Positions 1 through 7,560 of a stretch of DNA of 64,000 nucleotides are shown one piece after another. Each line of letters begins with the position of its first letter. The stretch's first letter is position 1. The notes under the pieces were generated by a model. The model ran no database searches and was not told where the DNA came from. It worked only from the letters and a program-made list of their open reading frames with translations. The stretch comes from Cellulosimicrobium marinum (GTDB lineage: Bacteria; Actinomycetota; Actinomycetes; Actinomycetales; Cellulomonadaceae): positions 399,795 to 463,794 of the forward strand of contig NZ_JAJBZH010000004.1 in NCBI RefSeq assembly GCF_020551945.1. The letters run 5' to 3'. A program made the position numbers and the translations under genes.

Positions 1-28
1 CCGCGCGGGTGCCGCCAGGCGGACGGGG

Positions 29-46
29 CGAGGGCGAGCGCCCTCG
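29..46. terminator. Hairpin, possible terminator of an upstream gene
   Basis: A 7-bp perfect stem with a GAGC tetraloop lies at the left edge of the window. No T-tract follows, which is usual for high-GC actinobacterial terminators. The upstream gene is outside the window, so its role is inferred. Confidence 0.35.
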
Positions 47-135
47 GGTGCCGAGTGTACGGGCAGAGGTCGGGACGGGTCGTCAGCCCGTCCGGCGTGC
101 ACGGAATCTCTACGTCGGCGTCAGGCCTGCGGCTC

Positions 136-161
136 TTGCCGTCGACGGCGGCGGATATAGT
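136..161 (+). promoter_or_regulatory. Candidate promoter for the ABC exporter operon
   Basis: TTGCCG (136-141) and TATAGT (156-161) resemble -35 and -10 elements, but the 14-nt spacer is short. TATAGT is a close match to the actinobacterial TANNNT -10 and is the best such hexamer upstream of the exporter permease. The predicted start site would lie about 70 nt before the GTG at 240. Confidence 0.35.
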
Positions 162-239
162 GGCCGAGGCGCAGGCCGCCCGACTCTTCGCCTGGCCCGA
201 TGCCGACCCCGTTCCCCTTCCAGATGGGTGCAGACGTAC

Positions 240-1220
240 GTGAGCGCGACCCCGTCCACGCAGGCCGACGCCGCGGTTGGCGCCCGGAGGCGGGTGCACC
301 AGGAACCGCAGCCCCCGGAGCCGATCGAGCGCAGGTATGACGCGCGATGGGTCGAGGCGACGGTCGGCGCGAACGCGCTCGCGCCCATGGGCGTCCGGCC
401 GCGCCTGCCCGAGTATCTGCGGCAGCTCTGGGCCCGCCGCTCGTTCATCCGCGTCCTCGCCTCGTCCAAGGCGTACGCACGCAACCAGAACAACTACCTC
501 GGTCAGGCGTGGTCCATCCTCACCCCCGTCCTCAACGCCGCGGTCTACGTCCTCATCTTCGGCTTCATCCTGCAGGTCGCACGAGCGGGGATCGAGAACA
601 CGATCGCCTTCATCGTGGTCGGCACCTTCATGTTCCGCTTCTTCGAGTCGTCGATCACCGCGGGTGCCAAAGCGATCCGGAGCAACCTCAATCTCGTACG
701 ATCCGTCCACTTCCCGCGTGCCGTGCTGCCGATCTCCGGGGTGCTCGCCGAGCTCACCGTGCTGGGCCCGGCTCTCGTCGTCATGTGCATCATCTCCTGG
801 GCCTCGGGGCTCCTGTCGTTCGAGGGCGACGTGCCCGTCACCTGGCGCTGGCTGCTGCTCGTCCCGGCGGTCCTCCTGCTCTGGCTCTTCAGCACCGGCT
901 GCGCGTTCCTCGTGGCGCGCTGGGTCGCGATCACGCCCGACCTCAACAACATCATCCCGTTCGTCATGCGGTTCGCGATGTACGGGTCCGGCGTCATCTT
1001 CAGCATCGACCGGTTCGTCGGCGCCTACTCGTGGGGTTGGATCCTCGAGTACCAGCCGGTAGCCGTGTACCTCTACCTCGCGCGTTCGTCGATCCTCGAC
1101 GAGCCGGCGTACCCGCCCGACCCCACGATGTGGGCGTTCGGCGCGGGCTGGGCCGTGCTGTTCCTCGTGCTCGGGTTCCTGGTGTTCTGGCGCGGTGAGG
1201 AGAGGTACGGCCGTGACTGA
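240..1220 (+). CDS. ABC-2 type polysaccharide/teichoic acid export permease
   Basis: Membrane subunit of an ABC-2 exporter of the TagG/Wzm type, predicted to move lipid-linked cell-wall glycopolymer across the membrane. From the GTG at 240 it is 326 aa: a Pro-rich cytoplasmic N-terminus of about 55 residues, an amphipathic interface segment ending in NNYLGQAW, then about six hydrophobic spans. Typical family features include LGQAWSILTP and the NNIIPF loop near residue 240. The reading frame stays open back to position 9, but that extension is Arg/Gly-rich and unlike the family, so GTG 240 was chosen; no strong Shine-Dalgarno precedes it. It overlaps the ATPase gene by 8 bp, so the two are surely one operon. 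The polymer exported is unknown; the neighbouring genes suggest a phosphodiester-linked one. Confidence 0.85.
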   Translation: MSATPSTQADAAVGARRRVHQEPQPPEPIERRYDARWVEATVGANALAPMGVRPRLPEYLRQLWARRSFIRVLASSKAYARNQNNYLGQAWSILTPVLNAAVYVLIFGFILQVARAGIENTIAFIVVGTFMFRFFESSITAGAKAIRSNLNLVRSVHFPRAVLPISGVLAELTVLGPALVVMCIISWASGLLSFEGDVPVTWRWLLLVPAVLLLWLFSTGCAFLVARWVAITPDLNNIIPFVMRFAMYGSGVIFSIDRFVGAYSWGWILEYQPVAVYLYLARSSILDEPAYPPDPTMWAFGAGWAVLFLVLGFLVFWRGEERYGRD

Positions 1221-2097
1221 CACGAGCGACGCAGAGATCGACTTCGAGATCGACCCCGAGGACCTCGAGGGAGGCCCTCCGGTCAGCACCGAGATCGGCG
1301 CGCCGTCCCTCCTCGTCGACGACGTCCACATCACCTACCGCGTGTTCGGTGCCAAGCGCGTCGGCCACGCGACGGGCGACGAGGGCGGATCCGTCGTGTC
1401 CCGCGTCCTGCGCCGGGGGCGCCGCCGCCCCGCGGCGGTCCGCGAGGTGAAGGCCGTCCGTGGCATCTCCTTCGTCGCGCACCACGGCGAGTCGATCGGC
1501 ATCGTCGGGATCAACGGCTCGGGAAAGAGCACGCTGCTGCGCGCCATCGCCGGGCTCATCCCGCCCGCGCAGGGCGCGGTGTACGTCGCCGGGGAGCCCG
1601 CGCTGCTCGGCGTGAACGCCGTGCTCATGGGCGACCTCACCGGCGAGCGCAACATCATGATCGGCGGGCTCGCGCTGGGCCTGACCCCCAAGCAGGTCCA
1701 GGAGCGCTACGACGAGATCGTCGACTTCGCCGACATCGGCGACTTCGTCAACCTCCCGATGAAGGCCTACTCCTCCGGGATGAGCGCGCGTCTGCGGTTC
1801 GCGATCTCCGCGTCCGCCGTGCCGGACATCCTCATGATCGACGAGGCCCTCGCGACGGGCGACGCGACGTTCCGGCAGAAGAGCAAGGCGCGGATCGACG
1901 AGGTGCGCCAGGGTGCGGGCACGGTGTTCCTCGTGAGCCACTCGATCGCGACCATCGAGAGCATCTGCTCGCGCGTCCTGTGGGTGCACAAGGGCCAGCT
2001 CGTCATGGACGGTCCCGCGGACGTCGTGTGCGAGGCGTACAAGGACTTCGTCCGCAGGATCAAGCGCTATCGCCAGGACGTCGCGGCCCGCGCCTGA
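1213..2097 (+). CDS. ABC-2 exporter ATPase (TagH/Wzt type)
   Basis: Nucleotide-binding subunit that powers the exporter encoded just upstream. The 294-aa protein from GTG 1213 has Walker A GINGSGKST (residues 99-107), the signature YSSGMSARLRF (186-196) with SSGM in place of LSGGQ as in the TagH/Wzt family, Walker B LMIDEALATGD (207-217) and the H-loop VSHS. There is no C-terminal carbohydrate-binding Wzt extension. An acidic N-terminal stretch (residues 4-20) precedes the fold. AGGAGAGG sits about 9 nt before the GTG, which is preferred over an ATG-like start at 1195. Translation is coupled to the permease by an 8-bp overlap. Confidence 0.88.
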   Translation: MTDTSDAEIDFEIDPEDLEGGPPVSTEIGAPSLLVDDVHITYRVFGAKRVGHATGDEGGSVVSRVLRRGRRRPAAVREVKAVRGISFVAHHGESIGIVGINGSGKSTLLRAIAGLIPPAQGAVYVAGEPALLGVNAVLMGDLTGERNIMIGGLALGLTPKQVQERYDEIVDFADIGDFVNLPMKAYSSGMSARLRFAISASAVPDILMIDEALATGDATFRQKSKARIDEVRQGAGTVFLVSHSIATIESICSRVLWVHKGQLVMDGPADVVCEAYKDFVRRIKRYRQDVAARA

Positions 2098-2138
2098 GGC
2101 TCGCTGCCCGCGTCGCGGGCCTGCGCGCGCCCGCGGGC

Positions 2139-2144
2139 TAGACT
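2139..2144 (+). promoter_or_regulatory. -10-like TAGACT upstream of the first Stealth gene
   Basis: TAGACT in the context GGGCTAGACT fits the TANNNT -10 consensus. The same CTAGACT string appears ahead of two other genes of the locus (4710-4715 minus, 4764-4769 plus). No clear -35 is visible. It suggests that the Stealth gene is transcribed separately from the exporter pair. Confidence 0.45.
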
Positions 2145-2244
2145 CTGACCGTCTCCTCGACGGCCGAGGAGCCACCGAGAGCGAGCCGGACCGGGGGCGA
2201 CGTCGCGCAGGGTCCGGTCCGAACCGACCGACCGAGGACGACCG

Positions 2245-3891
2245 ATGAGTGTGAGGACCGCCGTCGCGGCGCACATGACCGTCGGCGCCCGCCTGCACGC
2301 GTCGCGGCTCCTGCACGGTCAGGCCGGCTGGCAGACGACCCTGCGCGACGCGGCGCGCCGGCTCGGGCATGTCGCCGTGCCGCGCGGGTACCGACCGGTC
2401 GGACCACGACGAGTCCTCGGCCGCGTCGTGGACCGGTTCGACTCCTGGCAGGCGCGCGAGGACACGCTCCGCACCGTCCGCGCGGCGCTCGACGAGCACG
2501 CCGTCCCGTACGCGATCCTCGAGGACGCGCCCGCGCTCCTCGTCGTGCCCGCCGTGCACGAGCCCGACGTGCGCCGCGCGCTCGCGCAGGTCGCCGAGCC
2601 GGAGTGGTGCGTGCGCGTCGACGGCGCGCGCCACCGGACCCCGCTGAGGGGCTGGGCGGTGCAGGGCGGCCGCGCGTCCGCCCTCGCGGTCTTCCGGGTG
2701 CTCGTGGCGCCACGCGGGACACCGCTCGGCGGCGAGGCGGAGCGCGTCGAGATCGAGCTCTGGACGGCCGTGACCGGGACGGACGTGCCGCGGCTCGACG
2801 GCGGGACCCACGTCCCTGGGACGCTCGTCCCGCCGCGGCCCAACGGCACGGCGGCCTACGTGACCCCCCGCGCGTGGCACGGGGCGCAGCAGCGGGAGGA
2901 CCGCCGGCTCGTGCCTGCGGCGCGGCTGCAGGCCGTGCGCGAGCCCGTCGACGTCGTCTACACGTGGGTCGACGGGACCGACCCGGCGTGGCAGGCCGAG
3001 CGCGACCGCGCCGAGGCGGGGCTTCCCGCCGGCGCCGTGAACCCCAACGCCCTGAGCGCGTCGCGGTTCCTCGGGCACGACGAGCTGCGGTACTCGCTGC
3101 GCTCGGTCGAGATGTACGCGAGCTGGGTGCGGCACGTCCACGTCGTCACGTGCGGGCAGGTGCCGGGCTGGCTGGACACGTCGAGCGGGCGCGTGTCCGT
3201 CGTCGACCACCGGGACATCTTCAGCGACACGAGCGCGCTGCCCGTGTTCAACTCGCACGCGATCGAGTCCCAGCTCCACCACGTGCCCGGGCTCGCCGAC
3301 CGCTACCTGTACCTCAACGACGACGTGTTCTTCGGGCGACCCGTCACGCCCGAGCTCTTCTTCGAGGGGAACGGCCTGTCGCGCTTCTTCGTCTCGCGCT
3401 CGTTGCTCGACCTCGACCCGCCGAGCGTGCGCGACCTGCCGGTCCTGTCGGCCGCGAAGCACAACCGCGAGCTCGTCGAGCACCTCACGGGGCGGACCGT
3501 GACGAACAAGGTCAAGCACACGCCCCACCCGCAGCAGCGCGCGGTGCTCGAGGAGCTCGAGGCCGCGTACCCCACGATCTTCAAGCAGCTCGTCGGGTCC
3601 CGGTTCCGCGACCCCGCGGACCACTCCGTCGCGTCCGCGCTGCACCACTGGTACGCCTACGTCACGGGGCGCGCCGTCGAGGGAGCCATCGCGTACGAGT
3701 ACCTCGACCTCGCGAGCGACGAGGCCGCGCTGACGCTCAACCGGATCTCGCGGTCGCGCGAGTTCGACGTGTTCTGCCTCAACGACACGAACCTCTCGCC
3801 GGAGGACCGCGAGCGGCACTCGCGCATGCTGCGGCGGATGCTGCAGGAGTACTTCCCGCTGCCGTCGGCGTTCGAGCGCCCCGGCTCCTGA
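2245..3891 (+). CDS. Stealth family sugar-phosphate transferase (first copy)
   Basis: Predicted D-hexose-1-phosphate transferase that builds phosphodiester-linked surface polysaccharide from a nucleotide sugar. The 548-aa protein shows the Stealth conserved regions in order: CR1 VDVVYTWVDGTDPAW (from about residue 235), CR2 around HDELRYSLRSVEMY (from 278), CR3 with YLYLNDDVFFGR (354-365), and a C-terminal CR4 around the RNF-like REFDVFCLND. The first 230 residues are a less conserved domain of unknown role. The ATG at 2245 follows GAGGAC at good spacing. The gene ends 6 bp from a convergent acyltransferase gene, with a shared hairpin. Actinobacterial Stealth proteins generally act in cell-wall glycopolymer assembly. 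The exact sugar cannot be read from the sequence. Confidence 0.87.
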   Translation: MSVRTAVAAHMTVGARLHASRLLHGQAGWQTTLRDAARRLGHVAVPRGYRPVGPRRVLGRVVDRFDSWQAREDTLRTVRAALDEHAVPYAILEDAPALLVVPAVHEPDVRRALAQVAEPEWCVRVDGARHRTPLRGWAVQGGRASALAVFRVLVAPRGTPLGGEAERVEIELWTAVTGTDVPRLDGGTHVPGTLVPPRPNGTAAYVTPRAWHGAQQREDRRLVPAARLQAVREPVDVVYTWVDGTDPAWQAERDRAEAGLPAGAVNPNALSASRFLGHDELRYSLRSVEMYASWVRHVHVVTCGQVPGWLDTSSGRVSVVDHRDIFSDTSALPVFNSHAIESQLHHVPGLADRYLYLNDDVFFGRPVTPELFFEGNGLSRFFVSRSLLDLDPPSVRDLPVLSAAKHNRELVEHLTGRTVTNKVKHTPHPQQRAVLEELEAAYPTIFKQLVGSRFRDPADHSVASALHHWYAYVTGRAVEGAIAYEYLDLASDEAALTLNRISRSREFDVFCLNDTNLSPEDRERHSRMLRRMLQEYFPLPSAFERPGS

Positions 3892-3905
3892 CCGGCGTCA
3901 GGAGC
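3884..3905. terminator. Bidirectional terminator hairpin overlapping two stop codons
   Basis: A perfect 9-bp stem (GCTCCTGAC / GTCAGGAGC) with loop CGGC spans the stop of the Stealth gene and the stop of the convergent acyltransferase gene. Its position between two facing genes supports a shared terminator. Confidence 0.6.
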
Positions 3906-4701
3906 GCAGCGTGTCCCGGGCCGCCCGCGCGGCGTCGGCCAGCCGCGTGGTGAGGCTGCGCCGTCCGCTCGCGGGCGCGCGCCCGACCACGGGGGCGCCG
4001 TCGTCGTCCGTGAGGTCCCAGTACGGCGACCGGGTCACCGTCGAGGCGTCGGGCTTGTAGAACGGGCGGTGCAGGGACAGGTGCGGGCGCTCCCACGCGA
4101 CGTCGCGCCGCAGGACGCGGGCCGGGACACCGGCCGCGACGACGTTGTTCGGGATCCGGCCGGTGACGAGGCTGCGGAAGCCGACGACGCTCCCGCTGCC
4201 CACGCTCGCGCCGCCGAGCGCGACGGCCTCGCGCCCCATCCACACGTGGTCGCCGATCGTGATGTCCCGCGCGGGGTTGACGCGGAGCCCGGAGCGCACG
4301 TCGAAGATCGGGTGCCCGTCGTCGCTGCGGAGCTGGTTCGCGCTCGCGAACATCACGTCGTCGCCGACGGTCACCGTCGCGCCCTCGACCGCGGAGATCA
4401 GGAGGACCGACGTCGTCGTCACGCGCTCGCCGAGGGTGACGGTCGCGTCCTGGCCCACCCGGATGGTGACCTCGATCGCGCGGCCCGTGCCGCCGCCGAG
4501 GTGCACGGTGCCGTCCGAGCAGTCGAAGCGCACGCTCAGCCGCTTGAACCGCGCGCTCGGGTCGACGACGAGCACGTTCCGCTCGCCCGCGAAGAGCACG
4601 TCCACGCGCGTCGCCGGCCCCGTGGGGTGCTCGCCCGCGAACTCGATCCGGTTCCCGAGGTCGTCCGCGTAGGGGGCGAGCTCCCTGATCGTCGTCGGCA
4701 T
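3898..4701 (-). CDS. Hexapeptide-repeat (CatB/MaoA-like) O-acyltransferase
   Basis: Predicted acetyl-CoA-dependent O-acetyltransferase that decorates a sugar of the surface polymer. The 267-aa protein has left-handed beta-helix character from about residue 70, with hexapeptide-type runs such as ITIGDHVWMGREAV and the family C-cap VVAAGVPARVLRRDV. The histidine of IGDHVWMG is the expected catalytic or active-site residue. The C-terminal 60 residues are Arg/Ala-rich and may be an amphipathic membrane-associating helix. The start is an ATG 8 nt downstream of a TAGACT hexamer, so the transcript may be leaderless. It sits between glycopolymer genes on the opposite strand. The substrate is not known. 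Confidence 0.78.
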   Translation of the reverse strand: MPTTIRELAPYADDLGNRIEFAGEHPTGPATRVDVLFAGERNVLVVDPSARFKRLSVRFDCSDGTVHLGGGTGRAIEVTIRVGQDATVTLGERVTTTSVLLISAVEGATVTVGDDVMFASANQLRSDDGHPIFDVRSGLRVNPARDITIGDHVWMGREAVALGGASVGSGSVVGFRSLVTGRIPNNVVAAGVPARVLRRDVAWERPHLSLHRPFYKPDASTVTRSPYWDLTDDDGAPVVGRAPASGRRSLTTRLADAARAARDTLRS

Positions 4702-4709
4702 GGACCGGG

Positions 4710-4715
4710 AGTCTA
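4710..4715 (-). promoter_or_regulatory. -10 hexamer TAGACT, probable leaderless promoter of the acyltransferase gene
   Basis: On the minus strand TAGACT ends 8 nt before the ATG at 4701, the spacing expected if transcription begins at or next to the start codon. No Shine-Dalgarno is present. Confidence 0.5.
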
Positions 4716-4763
4716 GCCCGACGACGCGCGCCGGCACCGGCCCGCGTCGCGCGCAGGGCGGCC

Positions 4764-4769
4764 TAGACT
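4764..4769 (+). promoter_or_regulatory. -10 hexamer TAGACT upstream of the GT2/TagF-like fusion gene
   Basis: GCCTAGACTGACGGG matches the motif seen at 2139 and 4710. It lies about 70 nt before the GTG at 4843, so this transcript would have a leader with a Shine-Dalgarno. A -35 element is not obvious. Confidence 0.45.
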
Positions 4770-4842
4770 GACGGGCACCAGGGGCCGGTCGAGGCCGCGT
4801 CGTCGGGAAGGGGAACCGCATGTCCGGAGGGGGCGCCGTCGC

Positions 4843-7560
4843 GTGACGGGCGGAACCTTCCCACCGCGTCTCGCCGCCGTGCTCGTCACGCGGGACGACG
4901 CGGGCACCGTCGTCGAGCTGCTCGACTCGTTCGCGGCGCAAGGGCCGGAGTGGGCCGCGCTGCGCGTGGTCGTCGTGGACACCGGCTCGGCCGACGGCAC
5001 GCCCGACCTCGTCGCCTCCTGGGCCGCGTCGCACCCGCAGGTCGTCGTCCTGCCGCCCGCCGCGGACGTCGCGGCGGCACGCAACGCGGCGGTCGAGCAC
5101 CTGCGGGACGAGGACGCGGGACCTGCCTGGGTCACCTTCCCCGACGCGCGCGACGTCTGGGAACCGGGTTACCTCACCGCGGTGGCGCACAGCGTCTCGA
5201 CCGCGCGGCCCTCCGTGGTGCTCGCGCGCCCGGTCGTCTGGGACCCGGTCGCAGGCACGCTCGAGCCCGCGCGCGGGGGAGAGGGGCCGTTCGAGGCGCG
5301 GGGTGCCGTGGTCGACCTCGACACCCGGCCCGCCCCGGTGACCGACTCCCTGCGCACTGCGTTCCTGCCCCTGGACGCGCTGGCGGCCGTGAGCTCCGAC
5401 CCCCGGCTCGTGCCCGGCTTCCTCGACCAGGACGTGCTCGCGCGCGTCCTGCTCGCCGCGCCCGACCGGCGCGTGGGCCTCGCCCGCCGCGCCGTCTATC
5501 GCTTCCGCGCCCGGCTCGTCGAGGCGACCGGCGCGCGCGAGCCGTTCCGCGACCCGGCGCGGTTCACCACCGTCCTGCGCGTCGGTCACCTGCGCCTCCT
5601 CGACGACGCGCGCGCCGCGACGGGCGCGGTCCCGCGCTGGGTCCAGCTCCTCGTGCTCGACGACCTCGGCACGTGCTTGCGGCCCGACGAGACCCTCTCG
5701 GGCCAGATGAACGCCGAGATGCACCACGTCCACGAGACGTTCCACGCGCTCGTCGAGCAGGTCGTGGCGCGCGTCGACGTCGACGTGCTCGACTCGCTCG
5801 ACCCCGCGACCTTCCCGCTCGACCGCCGGATCGCCCTGCGCCGCGGGTACCGCGGCGAGACGTGGCACGAGGAGCCGGTCGTCCTCGAGAAGCACGACGC
5901 GCGGCGCCGCCTCGTCCGGCTCTCCTACCGCTTCACCGGCCCGGCTCCGCGCGAGGAGCTGGTCGTCGACGGCGAGCCCGCCGCGCCGCACCACGCCACG
6001 ACGCGCCAGCACGTCTACGCGGGCCGCGTGCTCCTGCGCGAGCGGATCCTGTGGGTGAGCAGCGAGGGGGGGTTCGAGCTGCGGCTCGACGGCCGCGCCG
6101 CGCCGGTCGCCCGCGTGCGGACGCCCGCGTCGCGCCGGTCCTGGCAGCCCCCGGCGCTCGCAGCGTCGTTCGCGCGCAAGGAGCAGGGTCCGGACCTCTC
6201 GGCGCCGGCGCTCCTCGCGCGCCTGCTCTCGCCCCGGTGGTGGGCGAACCGTCTCGTGCGCACGGTCGCGGGCTCGCCGCCCGTGCGCCGGCGCTACGGG
6301 GGCTCCTGGGTGCTCATCGACCGCGTCGACGCGGCGCACGACAACGCCGAGCATCTCTTCAAGCACCTGCGGCGCGAGGGGAGGGACGTCCGCGCCTGGC
6401 TCGCGCTGGAGCGCGGCACCCACGACTGGCGCCGGCTGCGCGCCGAGGGCAACCGTCGGCTGCTCGCCTACGGGTCCCTGCGGTGGAAGCTCGTGTGCCT
6501 CAACGCGACGCACGTCGTGTCGTCGCAGGCGGGGCCGTACGTCTACAACCCCGAGCTGCTCCGCCCGGTCGGCACGCCGTCGTGGCGCTTCGTGTTCCTC
6601 CAGCACGGCGTCATCGCGACCGACCTGTCGCGCTGGCTCAACCGGCGCGAGTTCGACCTGTTCCTCACGACGACGACGGACGAGTTCGCGTCGATCGCCG
6701 GCGACGAGTCGCTGTACCGCTTCACGACGCGCGAGGTCGCGCTCACGGGCCTGCCGCGGCACGACCGGCTGTTCCGGCTCGCGGCCGCGGCCGGCCCGGC
6801 GCAGCGGTGGCGCATCCTCGTCCTGCCGACGTGGCGCGAGTACCTGCTGGGGAAGATCGGGCCCAAGGGCGAGCGCGAGCTCCTCGACGACTTCGCCGGC
6901 ACGACGTACGCGCAGGCCTGGACCGGGCTGCTCCGGTCGCCGCGGCTCGCCGCGCTCGCGCGCGAGCACGACGCGACGATCGCGTTCATGCCGCACCCCA
7001 ACGTGCAGCCGTACCTCGACCAGCTCGACCTCCCGGACCACGTCGAGGTGCTGAGCTACGGCGGCAACGACATCCAGGAGGTCCTCGTCAGCGCGCAGGT
7101 CGTCGTCACCGACTTCTCCTCCATCGTGTTCGACGCCGCGTACGTCGGCCGCCCGATCGTCTACTACCAGTTCGACCAGGCCGAGGCGTTCGGCGGCACC
7201 CACACCGTGCGGCAGGGGTACTTCTCCTATGAGCAGGACGGGTTCGGTCCCGTGGTCGCGACGCTGGACGGCGCGCTGGACGCCCTGGAGGACATCGCCC
7301 GCGCGGGCTTCGAGCCGTCGCCCGAGCACGCGGCCCGCATGGAGCGCACCTTCCCGGTGCGCGACGACGGGTCGTGCGCGCGCGTCGTGGACGCGATCGC
7401 CGCGATCGACCGTCCGGAGCCGCTCCGCGCGGCCGTGACGGCGCCAGTGGCGCCGCCGAACCGCCCGACGCCCGGACCGGCGCACGGTCCCCGGACCGGC
7501 GGGCACCGCCCCGCCCCGACCCCAGGAGGTGCCCCGGCCGATGCCGTCGTCATGGACTGA
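4843..7560 (+). CDS. Fusion of GT2 glycosyltransferase and CDP-glycerol glycerophosphotransferase (TagF-like)
   Basis: Predicted bifunctional teichoic-acid-type polymerase of 905 aa. The N-terminus is a GT-A fold (residues 5-230) with VVVDTGSADGT and a divergent metal-site region FPDARD. A middle beta-rich segment (about 300-430) follows. The C-terminal half (about 480-860) is a CDP-glycerol:polyglycerophosphate glycerophosphotransferase domain, with the family motifs FLQHGVIATDLSRW (585-598), MPHPN (716-720) and TDFSSIVFDAAY (756-767). It would transfer glycerol-phosphate, or a related polyol-phosphate, at the inner membrane face. The GTG follows GGAGGGGG at about 9 nt. The Pro-rich tail overlaps the second Stealth gene by 20 bp, so the two are co-translated. 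Polyol specificity cannot be told from sequence. Confidence 0.85.
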   Translation: MTGGTFPPRLAAVLVTRDDAGTVVELLDSFAAQGPEWAALRVVVVDTGSADGTPDLVASWAASHPQVVVLPPAADVAAARNAAVEHLRDEDAGPAWVTFPDARDVWEPGYLTAVAHSVSTARPSVVLARPVVWDPVAGTLEPARGGEGPFEARGAVVDLDTRPAPVTDSLRTAFLPLDALAAVSSDPRLVPGFLDQDVLARVLLAAPDRRVGLARRAVYRFRARLVEATGAREPFRDPARFTTVLRVGHLRLLDDARAATGAVPRWVQLLVLDDLGTCLRPDETLSGQMNAEMHHVHETFHALVEQVVARVDVDVLDSLDPATFPLDRRIALRRGYRGETWHEEPVVLEKHDARRRLVRLSYRFTGPAPREELVVDGEPAAPHHATTRQHVYAGRVLLRERILWVSSEGGFELRLDGRAAPVARVRTPASRRSWQPPALAASFARKEQGPDLSAPALLARLLSPRWWANRLVRTVAGSPPVRRRYGGSWVLIDRVDAAHDNAEHLFKHLRREGRDVRAWLALERGTHDWRRLRAEGNRRLLAYGSLRWKLVCLNATHVVSSQAGPYVYNPELLRPVGTPSWRFVFLQHGVIATDLSRWLNRREFDLFLTTTTDEFASIAGDESLYRFTTREVALTGLPRHDRLFRLAAAAGPAQRWRILVLPTWREYLLGKIGPKGERELLDDFAGTTYAQAWTGLLRSPRLAALAREHDATIAFMPHPNVQPYLDQLDLPDHVEVLSYGGNDIQEVLVSAQVVVTDFSSIVFDAAYVGRPIVYYQFDQAEAFGGTHTVRQGYFSYEQDGFGPVVATLDGALDALEDIARAGFEPSPEHAARMERTFPVRDDGSCARVVDAIAAIDRPEPLRAAVTAPVAPPNRPTPGPAHGPRTGGHRPAPTPGGAPADAVVMD

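Noticed and set aside
9..239. N-terminal extension of the exporter permease to position 9
   Set aside because: The extension is Arg/Gly-rich, unlike the family, and the candidate promoter lies inside it.
1000..3819. Very long antisense open frame (939 codons) opposite the ABC ATPase and Stealth genes
   Set aside because: In such GC-rich DNA antisense frames stay open by chance. The sequence is Arg/Val/Asp-rich low complexity, while the plus strand encodes recognisable families.
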